Positions 1 through 8,911 are shown, numbered from the stretch's first letter. The stretch: 64,000 nucleotides of DNA from JAJDAT01 sp964570665 (GCA_964570665.1 CAZMZH010000005.1:201284-265283); one strand, 5' to 3'. The notes: generated by a model not told the origin, from the sequence alone. Numbers and translations are program-made.

Positions 1-221
1 CGTTATCTGTAAGAAGAGATAATCTATTTGCTGTACTATCAAAAATGGGAGAATGAATCATAAAATTTAAAGAATAACTAAAACATCAGTGAGGAAAAAA
101 CCGTAGAATAAAATGAATATCTTTATGGATTGTAATAGTTGAAATTGAATTTATATTATCACGTTCCTCCAAATATTCTGAATCGAGATTCATTCGGGTT
201 CAAGTTAAGCATAAAAACTCC
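1..221. other. AT-rich flank without a recognised gene
   Basis: No convincing reading frame, RNA gene or repeat is visible. The stretch lies downstream of the minus-strand gene that ends at 222, and may hold its 3' untranslated region or the edge of a gene outside the window. Confidence 0.4.
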
Positions 222-599
222 TTATCGCCAATTCCATATAGCTCTTCCTAACAAATAAAACGTCGCTACAATACAGGGCAACACATATGGAACTGCCATA
301 AAAGCTTCTCCTGTATATAATCTAAAGCAAGAATGCAAAGCGCGTGCGCCATAAAGAACCGCCATAATTAGAGTAAGCTTTCTTCCACATTTATAAATAA
401 AATAAGCTCCGGCTCCATTTAACAATAACAAAATAACGGCTGTTATAAACGCCAGCCACCCTAGATTAAACGGTGGCAATAACCCAAAAAACAAACAAAA
501 ATAAATAATATTTAAAGCAAAAAAACCTATTCCCGCTTGTTGAAATTTTTTTTTATTTATTAAATTGCCTTCATCGATCATTTCTTCAATCGTTTCCAT
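222..599 (-). CDS. small four-helix membrane protein, unknown function
   Basis: This 125-residue protein is not recognised. After a polar N-terminus of about 20 residues (METIEEMIDEGN...) it has about four hydrophobic segments near residues 24-42, 46-67, 76-90 and 100-120, so it should sit in the inner membrane. The second segment contains NGAGAYFIYKCGRK, resembling small integral-membrane families that carry no enzymatic motif. No catalytic residues are evident. It is transcribed away from tyrS, and the 175 bases between them must hold both promoters; no clear -35/-10 pair was found there. It is likely a real gene because the hydrophobic pattern is regular, but no function can be given. Confidence 0.6.
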   Translation of the reverse strand: METIEEMIDEGNLINKKKFQQAGIGFFALNIIYFCLFFGLLPPFNLGWLAFITAVILLLLNGAGAYFIYKCGRKLTLIMAVLYGARALHSCFRLYTGEAFMAVPYVLPCIVATFYLLGRAIWNWR

Positions 600-774
600 A
601 AAAACAGCAATCTCTTTTCTAAGTAATTATTTTAATGAGTTTTTATCCCACAATATTCACCTACCCAATGTTGCGATTTTAGCCTCGGTATGATACCGTT
701 CTTCATTCTCAACTTTTATCGCACGAGTTTACCACTTAACCTGCAACTTTAGAACGTTCGTCTCCTAAACGATC

Positions 775-1983
775 ATGCTTTCTGCATCCGAACAGCTCGA
801 AATTATCCAACGCGGAACCGCTGAAGTTATCGAAGAAAAAGAACTCGGTCAACGCATCGAAAATGCCATTAAGAAAAACGTTCCGCTTCGCGTTAAAGCA
901 GGGTTTGACCCTACAGCTCCCGATTTGCATTTAGGACATACTGTCCTTTTGCAAAAGATGAAACAATTTCAAGACTTAGGGCACCAAGCTGTTTTTTTAA
1001 TCGGCGATTTTACTGGAATGATTGGCGACCCAACCGGGAAATCGGAAACGAGGAAAAGCCTAACGGAAGATCAGGTGAAGGAAAATGCCATAACATATCT
1101 AGAGCAAGTTTTTAAAATCTTAGATCCAGAAAAAACCGAAATTGTGTACAACAGCGAATGGATGAATAAATTCACCTCTTCGGATATGATCAGGTTGGCG
1201 GCTAAATATACGGTTGCAAGAATGCTAGAGCGAGACGACTTTCAAAAACGCCTATCGAAAAATCTTCCAATTTCAATGCATGAGATGTTCTATCCTCTAA
1301 TTCAAGGATACGATTCCGTCGCTCTTAAATCGGATATTGAATTGGGCGGGACGGACCAAAAGTTTAATCTTCTGGTTGGGCGAGAATTACAAAGAGATTA
1401 TAAACAGATCCCGCAACTCATTTTGACGATGCCTCTTTTGGAAGGAACTGACGGCGAACAAAAAATGAGTAAAAGTCTAGGAAATGCCATTGGCATTGCC
1501 GAACCTCCTCGCGAAATGTTTGGAAAGGTGATGTCGATTTCAGATTCGTTAATGTGGAAGTATTTTGAATTATTAAGCGATATAACCTCAAATGAAATAG
1601 CGGATCTCAAGCAAAAAGCCGAAGCGGGTGAAATGAACCCAAAGAACGCAAAAGTTTTATTAGCTAAAGAAATTGTTTCACGGTTTCACAGTTCAGAATC
1701 GGCAGAACACGCTGCGGCAGAATTTGAGAACGTTTTTAAGAAAAAACAGCTTCCAGACGAAATCCCTACAATTCCTTCCTGGGGTTCAAACGAAATGTGG
1801 GTTTGCAAACTATTGACTGATAATAAACTAACAAAAAGCTCTTCCGAAGCGCGGAGAATGGTTCAACAAGGCGCCGTTAGCATAGACGGAGAAAAAATCG
1901 GCGATCCTAATTTGCAGTTAGAAGGAAATAAAGAATATTTAATTAAAGTAGGAAAAAAGAAGTTTCTTAAAATCCAACCCTAG
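775..1983 (+). CDS. tyrS: tyrosyl-tRNA synthetase
   Basis: It charges tRNA-Tyr with tyrosine in the cytoplasm. The 402-residue protein has the class I signature HLGH at residues 52-55 and KMSKS at 230-234, followed by an S4-like RNA-binding domain at about 335-402 (SSSEARRMVQQGAVSIDG). The length of about 400 residues and the HLGH variant fit the TyrZ-like subgroup rather than the E. coli subgroup. The ATG at 775 has only a weak Shine-Dalgarno sequence but keeps the usual N-terminal helix. A small acidic protein gene follows 36 bases downstream on the same strand and may be co-transcribed. Confidence 0.97.
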   Translation: MLSASEQLEIIQRGTAEVIEEKELGQRIENAIKKNVPLRVKAGFDPTAPDLHLGHTVLLQKMKQFQDLGHQAVFLIGDFTGMIGDPTGKSETRKSLTEDQVKENAITYLEQVFKILDPEKTEIVYNSEWMNKFTSSDMIRLAAKYTVARMLERDDFQKRLSKNLPISMHEMFYPLIQGYDSVALKSDIELGGTDQKFNLLVGRELQRDYKQIPQLILTMPLLEGTDGEQKMSKSLGNAIGIAEPPREMFGKVMSISDSLMWKYFELLSDITSNEIADLKQKAEAGEMNPKNAKVLLAKEIVSRFHSSESAEHAAAEFENVFKKKQLPDEIPTIPSWGSNEMWVCKLLTDNKLTKSSSEARRMVQQGAVSIDGEKIGDPNLQLEGNKEYLIKVGKKKFLKIQP

Positions 1984-2019
1984 ATTCCTTACTTTATAAC
2001 CTTTAACAATATTAATACT

Positions 2020-2340
2020 ATGCCTGGGAAACCCAACTCATACCTAAAGTCGATGACTGTCGATCTACCAATATCTTCAAAAACTCGTCTTATGATTGAG
2101 GACGACGATGATTTAGATAAAATCGTAAATCAAGTTCGTTTGGAAAAACAATGCCTCTATAAATTCGAAGAAGAAATTCAAGATGGGGAAACTGGGAAAG
2201 AGCTCCTTTGTAAGTTCGGCTTCACTGAATGGTTAAAAGAAGCAAGCTTAAAAGACCGTCAAGAAATGTACGGTTTTATGATTCAAATTGAATCGGTAGC
2301 CGCAGACCTTGCTGAAGATGAAGACGACGAAGAGGATTAA
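2020..2340 (+). CDS. small acidic protein, unknown function
   Basis: This 106-residue soluble protein has no recognised domain. The middle part is predicted helical (GKELLCKFGFTEWLKEASLKDR), and the last nine residues are almost all Asp/Glu (DEDDEED). There is no signal peptide or membrane segment. It starts 36 bases after the tyrS stop, suggesting co-transcription, and ends convergent with msrA only 15 bases away. The compositional bias and intact frame suggest a real gene. Nothing in the sequence gives a function. Confidence 0.6.
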   Translation: MPGKPNSYLKSMTVDLPISSKTRLMIEDDDDLDKIVNQVRLEKQCLYKFEEEIQDGETGKELLCKFGFTEWLKEASLKDRQEMYGFMIQIESVAADLAEDEDDEED

Positions 2341-2355
2341 CTCAATTCAAATTTC

Positions 2356-2823
2356 TTAGGAGCAACTTCTCATTCCTCGTTTTTCTAAATACTTTTGATG
2401 GTAGTCTTCCGCCGGATAATATACGGAAGCTTCTAATATTTCAGTTACAATTGAGCTTCGATAACTACCGGATGCATCTAGGTTTGCTTTAGACTCTTCA
2501 GCCACCCGCTTTTGTTCCTCATTATGATAATATATCCCAGATCGGTATTGAGTTCCAATGTCTGGTCCCTGACGATTTAAGGTTGTAGGATCATGTTTTT
2601 TCCAGAAAACATTAAGTAACTCCGAGTAGGAGACTTTTTCCGGGTCAAAAATGACTTCAACGGCCTCAGCATGTCCGGTTCTACCAGTACAAACCTGCTC
2701 ATATGTAGGATCTTTTGTTTGACCGCTAGTATAGCCTACCGAAGTCTCAACAACGCCTTCAGTTTGTTGGAAAGCTAATTCAACTCCCCAAAAACACCCG
2801 GCCGCAAACGTTGCTTTCTGCAT
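2356..2823 (-). CDS. msrA: peptide methionine-S-sulfoxide reductase
   Basis: MsrA reduces the S-epimer of methionine sulfoxide in proteins and free methionine. The catalytic motif GCFWG puts the nucleophilic Cys at residue 10, followed by the family segment VGYTSG. The substrate-pocket region includes GTQYRSGIYYH, and a candidate resolving Cys lies in the C-terminal MRSCS. The start chosen is the ATG at 2823, because GGAGGG lies just upstream of it on the minus strand. The longer frame from a TTG at 2835 would run through that ribosome-binding site. At 155 residues it is a short, single-domain MsrA without an MsrB fusion. It stands alone between convergent and divergent neighbours. Confidence 0.95.
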   Translation of the reverse strand: MQKATFAAGCFWGVELAFQQTEGVVETSVGYTSGQTKDPTYEQVCTGRTGHAEAVEVIFDPEKVSYSELLNVFWKKHDPTTLNRQGPDIGTQYRSGIYYHNEEQKRVAEESKANLDASGSYRSSIVTEILEASVYYPAEDYHQKYLEKRGMRSCS

Positions 2824-2979
2824 TTTGCCCTCCAAAAATTTAGTTTGAAACGAAATTTTAATAATTAGAATCTAACATAAAAATATTTTTCTTATTGTAC
2901 CATCCAAACTGAAAGGTTTTTTAAGGGAATTTATACTTTCCCGAAGTTTAGTTAAATATCCTTTTTATAAGCCTTTTCC

Positions 2980-2999
2980 TTGACATAACAGCATATAAT
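2980..2999 (+). promoter_or_regulatory. promoter-like hexamers ahead of the TssJ/TssK operon
   Basis: TTGACA at 2980-2985 and TATAAT at 2994-2999 are both perfect consensus hexamers, but only 8 bases separate them, so they cannot be one sigma-70 promoter. Either the TATAAT is used with a weak -35, or the TTGACA pairs with the weaker TTAAAT near 3004. Either would start transcription just before the ATG at 3033. This is the only gap upstream of the operon, so a promoter here is expected. Confidence 0.35.
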
Positions 3000-3032
3000 T
3001 TGTTTAAATTAATAAAACTTACTAAGAAAGTA

Positions 3033-3578
3033 ATGTCACTTTCAAATCACCATATGAATTTCATGGAAATCTTGGAAAAAATCGATACATTCTTTCCCAA
3101 AAAACAAAAATATCGATGGCTCCAAGCTCTAATTATAGTCGTTACTATTTCATTTATTGGGTCTTGTGGAATTGCCGCCAAAACGCGTGCAGCAATTAAA
3201 GGAGACCTCAAAATGTATGTTAATATTGCCCCTAAAATAAATTCGGACAACCCACTGCCTGTAGATGTCGTTTGGGTCTATGATGAAGAATTATTAAAGG
3301 AGCTTTTGAAATTATCTGCAAAAGCTTGGTTTGAGAAAAAAGAACAGTTTAAAAGAGATTTTCCCTCCAATGAAGCCTTTGAGGTGTGGCCATGGGAATG
3401 GACACCTGGGCAAAAAGTTGCCGTCCAAAAAATTCCCATTAAAGCAAAATCAAAAGGAGGTATAATATTCGCTAATTATTTGATTGATGGAGATCACCGG
3501 GCAAGGGTAGACCCTGCCCAAGATTTTCAAATTGATTTTTCTAAAGAATCTTTCTCAGTCAAAGAACCAGAAGATTAA
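3033..3578 (+). CDS. TssJ-like type VI secretion lipoprotein
   Basis: TssJ is the outer-membrane lipoprotein of the type VI secretion membrane complex. From the ATG at 3033 the protein has 181 residues. It has a basic/amphipathic leader, a hydrophobic stretch at about 29-44 and a lipobox-like FIGSC with Cys45. A beta-rich domain follows, containing the TssJ-style segments VNIAPKINSDNPLPVDVVWV and TPGQKVAVQKIPI. The leader is longer than usual, so internal starts at 3054 or 3063 are possible. A TTG at 3000 would extend it without an obvious ribosome-binding site. The assignment rests on this pattern plus the TssK gene 77 bases downstream; it is less certain than TssK. Confidence 0.6.
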   Translation: MSLSNHHMNFMEILEKIDTFFPKKQKYRWLQALIIVVTISFIGSCGIAAKTRAAIKGDLKMYVNIAPKINSDNPLPVDVVWVYDEELLKELLKLSAKAWFEKKEQFKRDFPSNEAFEVWPWEWTPGQKVAVQKIPIKAKSKGGIIFANYLIDGDHRARVDPAQDFQIDFSKESFSVKEPED

Positions 3579-3655
3579 AATATTGCTGAAACTATATTTA
3601 TTTCGAATACGGAAAACCAAGCGTCCCCACACAATACGTTTGAGGAAAAATAAAA

Positions 3656-5053
3656 ATGGTTGATATACGAAAAGTTCCTCCTCCCATCGATTGGCATGAA
3701 GGAATGTTGCTTGCCCCGCAACATTTTCAACAAACGGATCAGCGGCATGAATCCCTCACTGCTTATCATGTCTCGACAGTTTCTCCTTTCCATTGGGGAA
3801 TAATGGACTTAAAAATTGATCGACCACGTTTGGTAGACGGTACTTTGAAAATTTTGTCTCTAGAAGCTGTTATGCCCGATGGCCTGGCAGTTTCTTTTGG
3901 CGAAAGCGATGCCGACAAAGTATCCGTTAGCTACTATCAGAATAAAGAAGAGGAAAAGAAAAAAGAAACTTTAGAATTAGATTTAGAACCTTTAAAAGCA
4001 AAAATGGAACGAGGGGCCATAACCATCCATTTAGCGGTCGGCTCTCAAAAAATTGGGACTTCCTATTTCAAAGGAGATATTAAACGCCATGAATCGTTCG
4101 ATGGCATAGCTATAATTGATGAAAATACTGGGGATAATGAACTTTCAATTCCAAGACTAAAACCGAAATTGAAATTGTTAAGCGAAAACGAATCTCGAAT
4201 AAATTATGTGAGTTTTCCAATAGCGGAAATTACTTTTCAAAATCAGAGGTTTGAGTTAACAGATTTTATTTTTCCCGCTCTAAGTGTTCCTCTTCGTTTT
4301 GCTTTGGGCGAAAAATGTACCAAAATAGCACAAAAAATTAGAGAGAAGGCTGAATATTTGGCGGACCAGGTAAATGCGCCTTCATCCAAAACGGGCACGC
4401 CGTTAGTATTAGAAGAGAAATCGAGGATTCATAATATGGTCGCTACATTACCATATTATGAAGCTATTCTTTATACGGGTAAAGCTCACCCATACAATGT
4501 CTATCTTGCTTTATGTGCGCTGGCTGGAAGTATAGCTGGACTGGGCACGGGATTAATACCTCCTACTTTTGATCCCTACAATCACGGCGATTTAAAACAC
4601 ACTTTTGACCAAGTTCTTGAGTATATAGATAGTTTAATTTCAGAAGGTGTCCAAGAAAAATATTTCACAATTCCTTTTAGGTATCAGGAAGAATTGAATA
4701 GTTTTACGCTAAATCTTAAATCCGAATGGATTGATAAAAGTCTATTTTTTAGCGTACGTGGTTCTGAAGGAACTTCGGAAAAAGAACTTTCAGATTGGGT
4801 TAAAAACAGTTGGATTGGTTCGGAATCAAAAGTTCCTACAATTAGAGAGAGAAGAATGCGCGGCGCTGAACGCGAACAAATTGAACGAGATGATGATATT
4901 GTTCCAGCTAGGGGTGTCGTTTTATTTAAACTTACCGTAGATCCAGAATTTATAGAACCCGACCAAACTCTATCCATTTTTCATCCAATTTCTATGGGAT
5001 CTTCATCGGCTCCATCCGAAATTTTATTGCACGTTAAAAAAGAAGATTCGTAA
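3656..5053 (+). CDS. tssK: type VI secretion baseplate protein TssK
   Basis: TssK (ImpJ/VasE family) links the type VI baseplate to the membrane complex. The diagnostic N-terminal motif is present as WHEGMLLAPQHFQQTDQRH at residues 13-31, and the 465-residue length fits the family (about 440-460). Later parts follow the usual shoulder and head arrangement without catalytic motifs. The ATG at 3656 has a good GAGGA ribosome-binding site. It is the second gene of a plus-strand operon that then continues with VWA, PP2C and kinase genes. No tssB, tssC, tssE, tssF, tssG, tssL, tssM, clpV, hcp or vgrG gene lies in the window, which is odd for a tssK locus. Confidence 0.9.
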   Translation: MVDIRKVPPPIDWHEGMLLAPQHFQQTDQRHESLTAYHVSTVSPFHWGIMDLKIDRPRLVDGTLKILSLEAVMPDGLAVSFGESDADKVSVSYYQNKEEEKKKETLELDLEPLKAKMERGAITIHLAVGSQKIGTSYFKGDIKRHESFDGIAIIDENTGDNELSIPRLKPKLKLLSENESRINYVSFPIAEITFQNQRFELTDFIFPALSVPLRFALGEKCTKIAQKIREKAEYLADQVNAPSSKTGTPLVLEEKSRIHNMVATLPYYEAILYTGKAHPYNVYLALCALAGSIAGLGTGLIPPTFDPYNHGDLKHTFDQVLEYIDSLISEGVQEKYFTIPFRYQEELNSFTLNLKSEWIDKSLFFSVRGSEGTSEKELSDWVKNSWIGSESKVPTIRERRMRGAEREQIERDDDIVPARGVVLFKLTVDPEFIEPDQTLSIFHPISMGSSSAPSEILLHVKKEDS

Positions 5054-5158
5054 TTCATTTAGTCGTCACAATATTTAACTTCGCCATAAATGAACGCGTC
5101 ATGAAAGTCGGGGTCGTGCCAATACTCTTCAAACATAAACCCTTAAAAGGGATCTAAT

Positions 5159-5863
5159 ATGCGAAAACGCCCCGGCGGAGCATTGGCGGGTCGCCCTCTC
5201 CACTTTATATGGATCGCCGATAAGTCAGGGTCAATGGGGATCGATGGGAAAATACAAGCTTTAAACCACGCAATTCGCGAAGCAATTCCCCATATGAAGG
5301 AAGCGGCAAACGAAAATCCCAACGCGGAGGTATTTGCCAGGGCAGCGGCATTTTCTGACGGAGCTCAATGGCATATTTCCAAACCTACCCCAATCTCAGA
5401 TTTTAAATGGAAAGATTTAACTGCCGGAGGTGTAACAGATATGGGCAAAGCCCTAAATCTAGTTTCCGATCAGTTAAAAATTCCTCCAATGACGGATCGC
5501 GCTCTTCCCCCTGTTTTAGTATTGATTTCTGACGGTCAACCTACAGACGATTTTAACGCAGGTTTAAAAAATCTTTTGTCTTTGCCTTGGGGTAAGAAAG
5601 CCGTTCGAGTTGCTATCGCTATAGGGGAAGATGCGGATTTAGATACGCTGCAAAAATTCATTGGCAATGTAGAAATTGGTCCGCTTCAAGCCAATAATCC
5701 CGAAACCCTTAAAAATTATATTAAATGGACTTCAACAGCAGTTCTAAAAGCCACGTCCTCTCCAATGAGTGAAATTGATTCTTCTCTAGATTCAAGTCTC
5801 CCTTCTAGCTCCTTTATCCCCGAGCCAATCTCTTCAACAGATTCTTCTTCCGATATTTGGTGA
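5159..5863 (+). CDS. TerY-like VWA protein with serine-rich tail (first set)
   Basis: This is a single von Willebrand A domain protein of 234 residues, cytoplasmic by composition. The MIDAS metal site is complete: DxSxS at D21-S25 (DKSGSM), Thr93 (GGVTDMG) and Asp125 (ISDGQPTDD). The domain resembles TerY, a VWA protein that gene-neighbourhood studies place with PP2C phosphatases and protein kinases. The last 35 residues hold 15 serines mixed with Asp/Glu, a plausible phosphorylation target of the neighbouring kinases (inference). The ribosome-binding site AAGGGA lies in a small inverted repeat CCCTTAAAAGGG at 5140-5151. The PP2C gene starts 3 bases after its stop. Confidence 0.85.
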   Translation: MRKRPGGALAGRPLHFIWIADKSGSMGIDGKIQALNHAIREAIPHMKEAANENPNAEVFARAAAFSDGAQWHISKPTPISDFKWKDLTAGGVTDMGKALNLVSDQLKIPPMTDRALPPVLVLISDGQPTDDFNAGLKNLLSLPWGKKAVRVAIAIGEDADLDTLQKFIGNVEIGPLQANNPETLKNYIKWTSTAVLKATSSPMSEIDSSLDSSLPSSSFIPEPISSTDSSSDIW

Positions 5864-5866
5864 CTT

Positions 5867-6745
5867 ATGCCATCTGTTTCCGCAAAATACGGAGGTACTT
5901 GGCATATCTTAGGCGAAAGCGTTTGTGGAATAACTCATAATCGAAAAGGGTTGCCAAATCAAGACGCTATCAAATGCCTGGTTGAAAAAGGAAATGAACT
6001 TCCATTAGCTGTTGCCGTTTCTGATGGGCATGGGAATTCCAAAAATTTTAGGAGCGGGATAGGAGCCCAATTAGCGACAAACATAGCAGGGGACACATTA
6101 ATTCGCTTTTTGTCGGAGTCTTGCAATCAAAAAAAATCGGATCAGACGCTAAGTAACGTCCAAAATCATTTGATTCCAAATATCATTAAAACATGGAAAA
6201 AAGCCGTTTTAGACCATTTTGAGCAAAATCCAATTTTAAAAACAGAACGCGAAATATTTGCTAGCGCTAATGAATCTTTATCTCAGGTTGATAATGATTC
6301 ATCCGATCCAATATTATTTTATGGAACTACCCTTTTAGCGGCGGGAGTTTCAGATTCTATAATAATTCTGCTCCAGCTCGGCGATGGCGATATTCTCACC
6401 GTGGATCCATTGGGAAACGTCACTCAACCAATGCCTCGCGACGAAAATCTATTTGCGGACGAAACGACTTCTTTATGTTTGCCTAGAGCGGAACAATATA
6501 TGCGCTACATAATTTTAGAACCAAAAATAAACCAAATAAAACTTTTATTAATTTCTACAGATGGTTATTCAAAGTCGTTTATTAATGATTCCGATTTTCT
6601 TGAAGTTGGTCCGGATTTTTTGGAAATTCTAAAAACAGAAGGCATCTCTATAGTTCAAGATAACCTGAGAAATTGGTTAGACGAAACTTCTAGGCTAGGT
6701 AGTGGGGACGATATAACTTTAGGAATCGCTTATCATGAACGGTAA
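5867..6745 (+). CDS. PP2C-type Ser/Thr protein phosphatase (first set)
   Basis: A metal-dependent PPM/PP2C phosphatase of 292 residues. Visible motifs in order are the NQD acid at Asp33, SDGHG at 52-56 and a family-typical YGTTLLAAGVS strand. LGDGDI, STDGYSKSF near 230 and SGDDITLGI near 280 follow, so all metal-binding aspartates appear present. No membrane segment or fused sensor is seen. The VWA gene ends 3 bases upstream, and its own end overlaps the beta-helix gene if that starts at 6735. It probably removes phosphates placed by the kinase at 8912, or by the second kinase. Confidence 0.88.
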   Translation: MPSVSAKYGGTWHILGESVCGITHNRKGLPNQDAIKCLVEKGNELPLAVAVSDGHGNSKNFRSGIGAQLATNIAGDTLIRFLSESCNQKKSDQTLSNVQNHLIPNIIKTWKKAVLDHFEQNPILKTEREIFASANESLSQVDNDSSDPILFYGTTLLAAGVSDSIIILLQLGDGDILTVDPLGNVTQPMPRDENLFADETTSLCLPRAEQYMRYIILEPKINQIKLLLISTDGYSKSFINDSDFLEVGPDFLEILKTEGISIVQDNLRNWLDETSRLGSGDDITLGIAYHER

Positions 6746-8897
6746 AATGAGCGACGTCCCTCGCGAAGAATTAGCAAAAATCTTGAAAAACTACGGAGAA
6801 GATATTTGCCAGGACGCTCGAAGATGCGAAGCTTTTTTGAACGATTTATGCGGTCAATACAAACGAGAAATTTTTATATTGGTAAGTGGTATCCGAGAAA
6901 GAATTCCTGAAGCTCTTCAAAAAAATTCCGAAACCACGGTCAGTTTTAATCTTTTATTAGGCAATTTAACCAAGCGACTGCGAGACAACTTAGGACTTTC
7001 GCCTGAAGCTGCTTTATGGTGCGTGGAAACTTGGACATATGCATTAGAGTTAACGCCTAAACCACCCACCATTAATAAACCTCTACACAAAGACAATACA
7101 TCAAAGAAACCAAACTCCGATCCAGTTGAATACAAACCTATACCAACGTTTGCGGTTTCTTTGACTGAAAAAGAAAGCTTTAACTCGATTACAGAGGCTC
7201 TAAGACACGCTCCTCCTCATTCGCGGATTATAATATATCCTGGCAGATATGAAGAAATCATCACCATTGACAAGCCAATTGAGATAATCGGTCTAGGTTC
7301 TCCTAGAGAAATTGTTATCGCTTCTAAAGACGGTCCTTGCATCCGAATGGAGACTCAAAACGCCTTAGTATCTGGAGTTACCCTGAGAGGAATCGCTCCC
7401 AAATCTTATACGGTCGAAATATCTAAAGGAGTGTTAGCGTTAAAAGATTGCGACATTTCGTCTGAGTTCTTCTCCTGTATAGGTATTTTTGGTCCATCCG
7501 CTCAGCCTAATATTTTTCGTTGCCGAATTAACAAAGCAAAAGAATATGGTTTGCATTTCGCCGTTCAAGCGCAAGGCATAATTGAAGATTGCGAAATTTA
7601 TGGGAACAAATTGTCGGGAATTAAAATTCAACAGGACGCTAATCCGCTATTTAAAAAATGTCGAATTCGAGGAGGAAAAGAAAATGGGTTATCCGTCAAT
7701 GAAAACGGAAAAGGGGTTTTAGAAAATTGTGACTTTTCCGGAAACAGCGGCAACTCGGTCGAAATTGAAGGAAAGGGAAATCCAACGCTAAAAAATTGTA
7801 AAATTCATGAAGGTCGAAATGGCGTTCGTATCTGGAATTCTGGTAAAGGTAATTTTGTTTTGTGCGATATATTTAACAACTCTCGTCCCGGTATCGAGAT
7901 ATTAGAAAATGGGAATCCTTATTTTGAAAAATGCCAATTTCATCACGGGCGCGACTTTGGATTATCCATATTCCAAAATGGAAAAGGCAAATTCAAAGAT
8001 TGTGAAATATTTGCCAACATTAAAGGAGGTTTTTCAATATCGGATCTAGGAGACCCAGAATTTGAAAACTGTGTTGTCCACGACAATCGAGAAAACGGAG
8101 CTCACTTCTTTGACAAGGGCAAAGGCAAATTCAAAGGCTGCAGCTTTAGCGGAAACTCTTTAGCATCTATTTTCATTCAATCACTCGCAAATCCGATTTT
8201 TAATCAATGTCGATTTAGCTCCGGGCGCGGAAGCTTGGTAATTCATGATCGAGGTAAAGGATATTTTGACGAATGTGAAATATTCCAAAATGAATTTGCC
8301 GGGGTTGAAATTAGAGAAAAAGGGAATCCCTATTTGGAACGTTGTCGGATATTTCACGGACAAAGCGCCGGAATCTTTATATATCGCAATGGGTCGGGGA
8401 CGATTAAAAATTGCGAAATATTCGAAAATCAATCTGCAGGAGTCGCAATTAAACAACAAGCCAATCCTAAAATTATTAATTGTAAAGTTTATGGGAATCG
8501 AGAAAACGGCGTCGAGATCTTTGATCATGGAAAAGGAATATTTCAATATTGCGATATATATTCCAATAGAGGCTCCGGAATTAAAATCTCCAATCAAGGC
8601 GATCCCTCTCTTAAAAATTGTAAAATAAGAGAAAGTGAGTTTTCGGGCTTGTTAGCTATCGACTATGGAGTTGGTTATTTAGAATCATGCCAAATAACCT
8701 CCAATGGAGATTACGGAGTGAACATTCTCAAGGGAGGAAACCCAATTATCCGGAACTGCAATATTAACCGCAACAAACCTAAAGGCGCTCGAATTTCAAA
8801 TAAAGGGGTTGGAAATTTTGATAATTGCGACTTAACCAAAAACCGCGAAGGGGCATGGGCCATTGACCCAGAATGCCAAGTAAAAATGGCGGGTTAG
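6735..8897 (+). CDS. right-handed beta-helix repeat protein in kinase/phosphatase operon
   Basis: This 720-residue protein has two parts. Residues about 5-108 form a predicted helical domain (YGEDICQDARRCEAFLNDLC, then LTKRLRDNLGLSPEAA). From memory, this resembles a small domain found at the N-terminus of several bacterial signalling proteins; it is unnamed here. From about 137 a CASH/NosD-like beta-helix begins (SITEALRHAPPHSRIIIYPG). Residues about 255-720 are ten regular 46-residue repeats, each pairing a GNP-type rung with a GKG-type rung, and each rung carries one Cys at the same place (FxxCxI). No signal peptide is visible, so it is probably cytoplasmic unless exported by another route. 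An alternative start is the ATG at 6747. It splits the first VWA-PP2C pair from its kinase. Confidence 0.88.
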   Translation: MNGKMSDVPREELAKILKNYGEDICQDARRCEAFLNDLCGQYKREIFILVSGIRERIPEALQKNSETTVSFNLLLGNLTKRLRDNLGLSPEAALWCVETWTYALELTPKPPTINKPLHKDNTSKKPNSDPVEYKPIPTFAVSLTEKESFNSITEALRHAPPHSRIIIYPGRYEEIITIDKPIEIIGLGSPREIVIASKDGPCIRMETQNALVSGVTLRGIAPKSYTVEISKGVLALKDCDISSEFFSCIGIFGPSAQPNIFRCRINKAKEYGLHFAVQAQGIIEDCEIYGNKLSGIKIQQDANPLFKKCRIRGGKENGLSVNENGKGVLENCDFSGNSGNSVEIEGKGNPTLKNCKIHEGRNGVRIWNSGKGNFVLCDIFNNSRPGIEILENGNPYFEKCQFHHGRDFGLSIFQNGKGKFKDCEIFANIKGGFSISDLGDPEFENCVVHDNRENGAHFFDKGKGKFKGCSFSGNSLASIFIQSLANPIFNQCRFSSGRGSLVIHDRGKGYFDECEIFQNEFAGVEIREKGNPYLERCRIFHGQSAGIFIYRNGSGTIKNCEIFENQSAGVAIKQQANPKIINCKVYGNRENGVEIFDHGKGIFQYCDIYSNRGSGIKISNQGDPSLKNCKIRESEFSGLLAIDYGVGYLESCQITSNGDYGVNILKGGNPIIRNCNINRNKPKGARISNKGVGNFDNCDLTKNREGAWAIDPECQVKMAG

Positions 8898-8911
8898 TTG
8901 TAAAGTAAAAT

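Noticed and set aside
2980..2999. TTGACA and TATAAT read as one consensus promoter
   Set aside because: Only 8 bases separate them; sigma-70 needs about 17. Kept only as promoter-like elements.
8181..8628. Overlapping frames on both strands inside the beta-helix gene
   Set aside because: They arise from the repetitive DNA of the beta-helix repeats and have no start signals.
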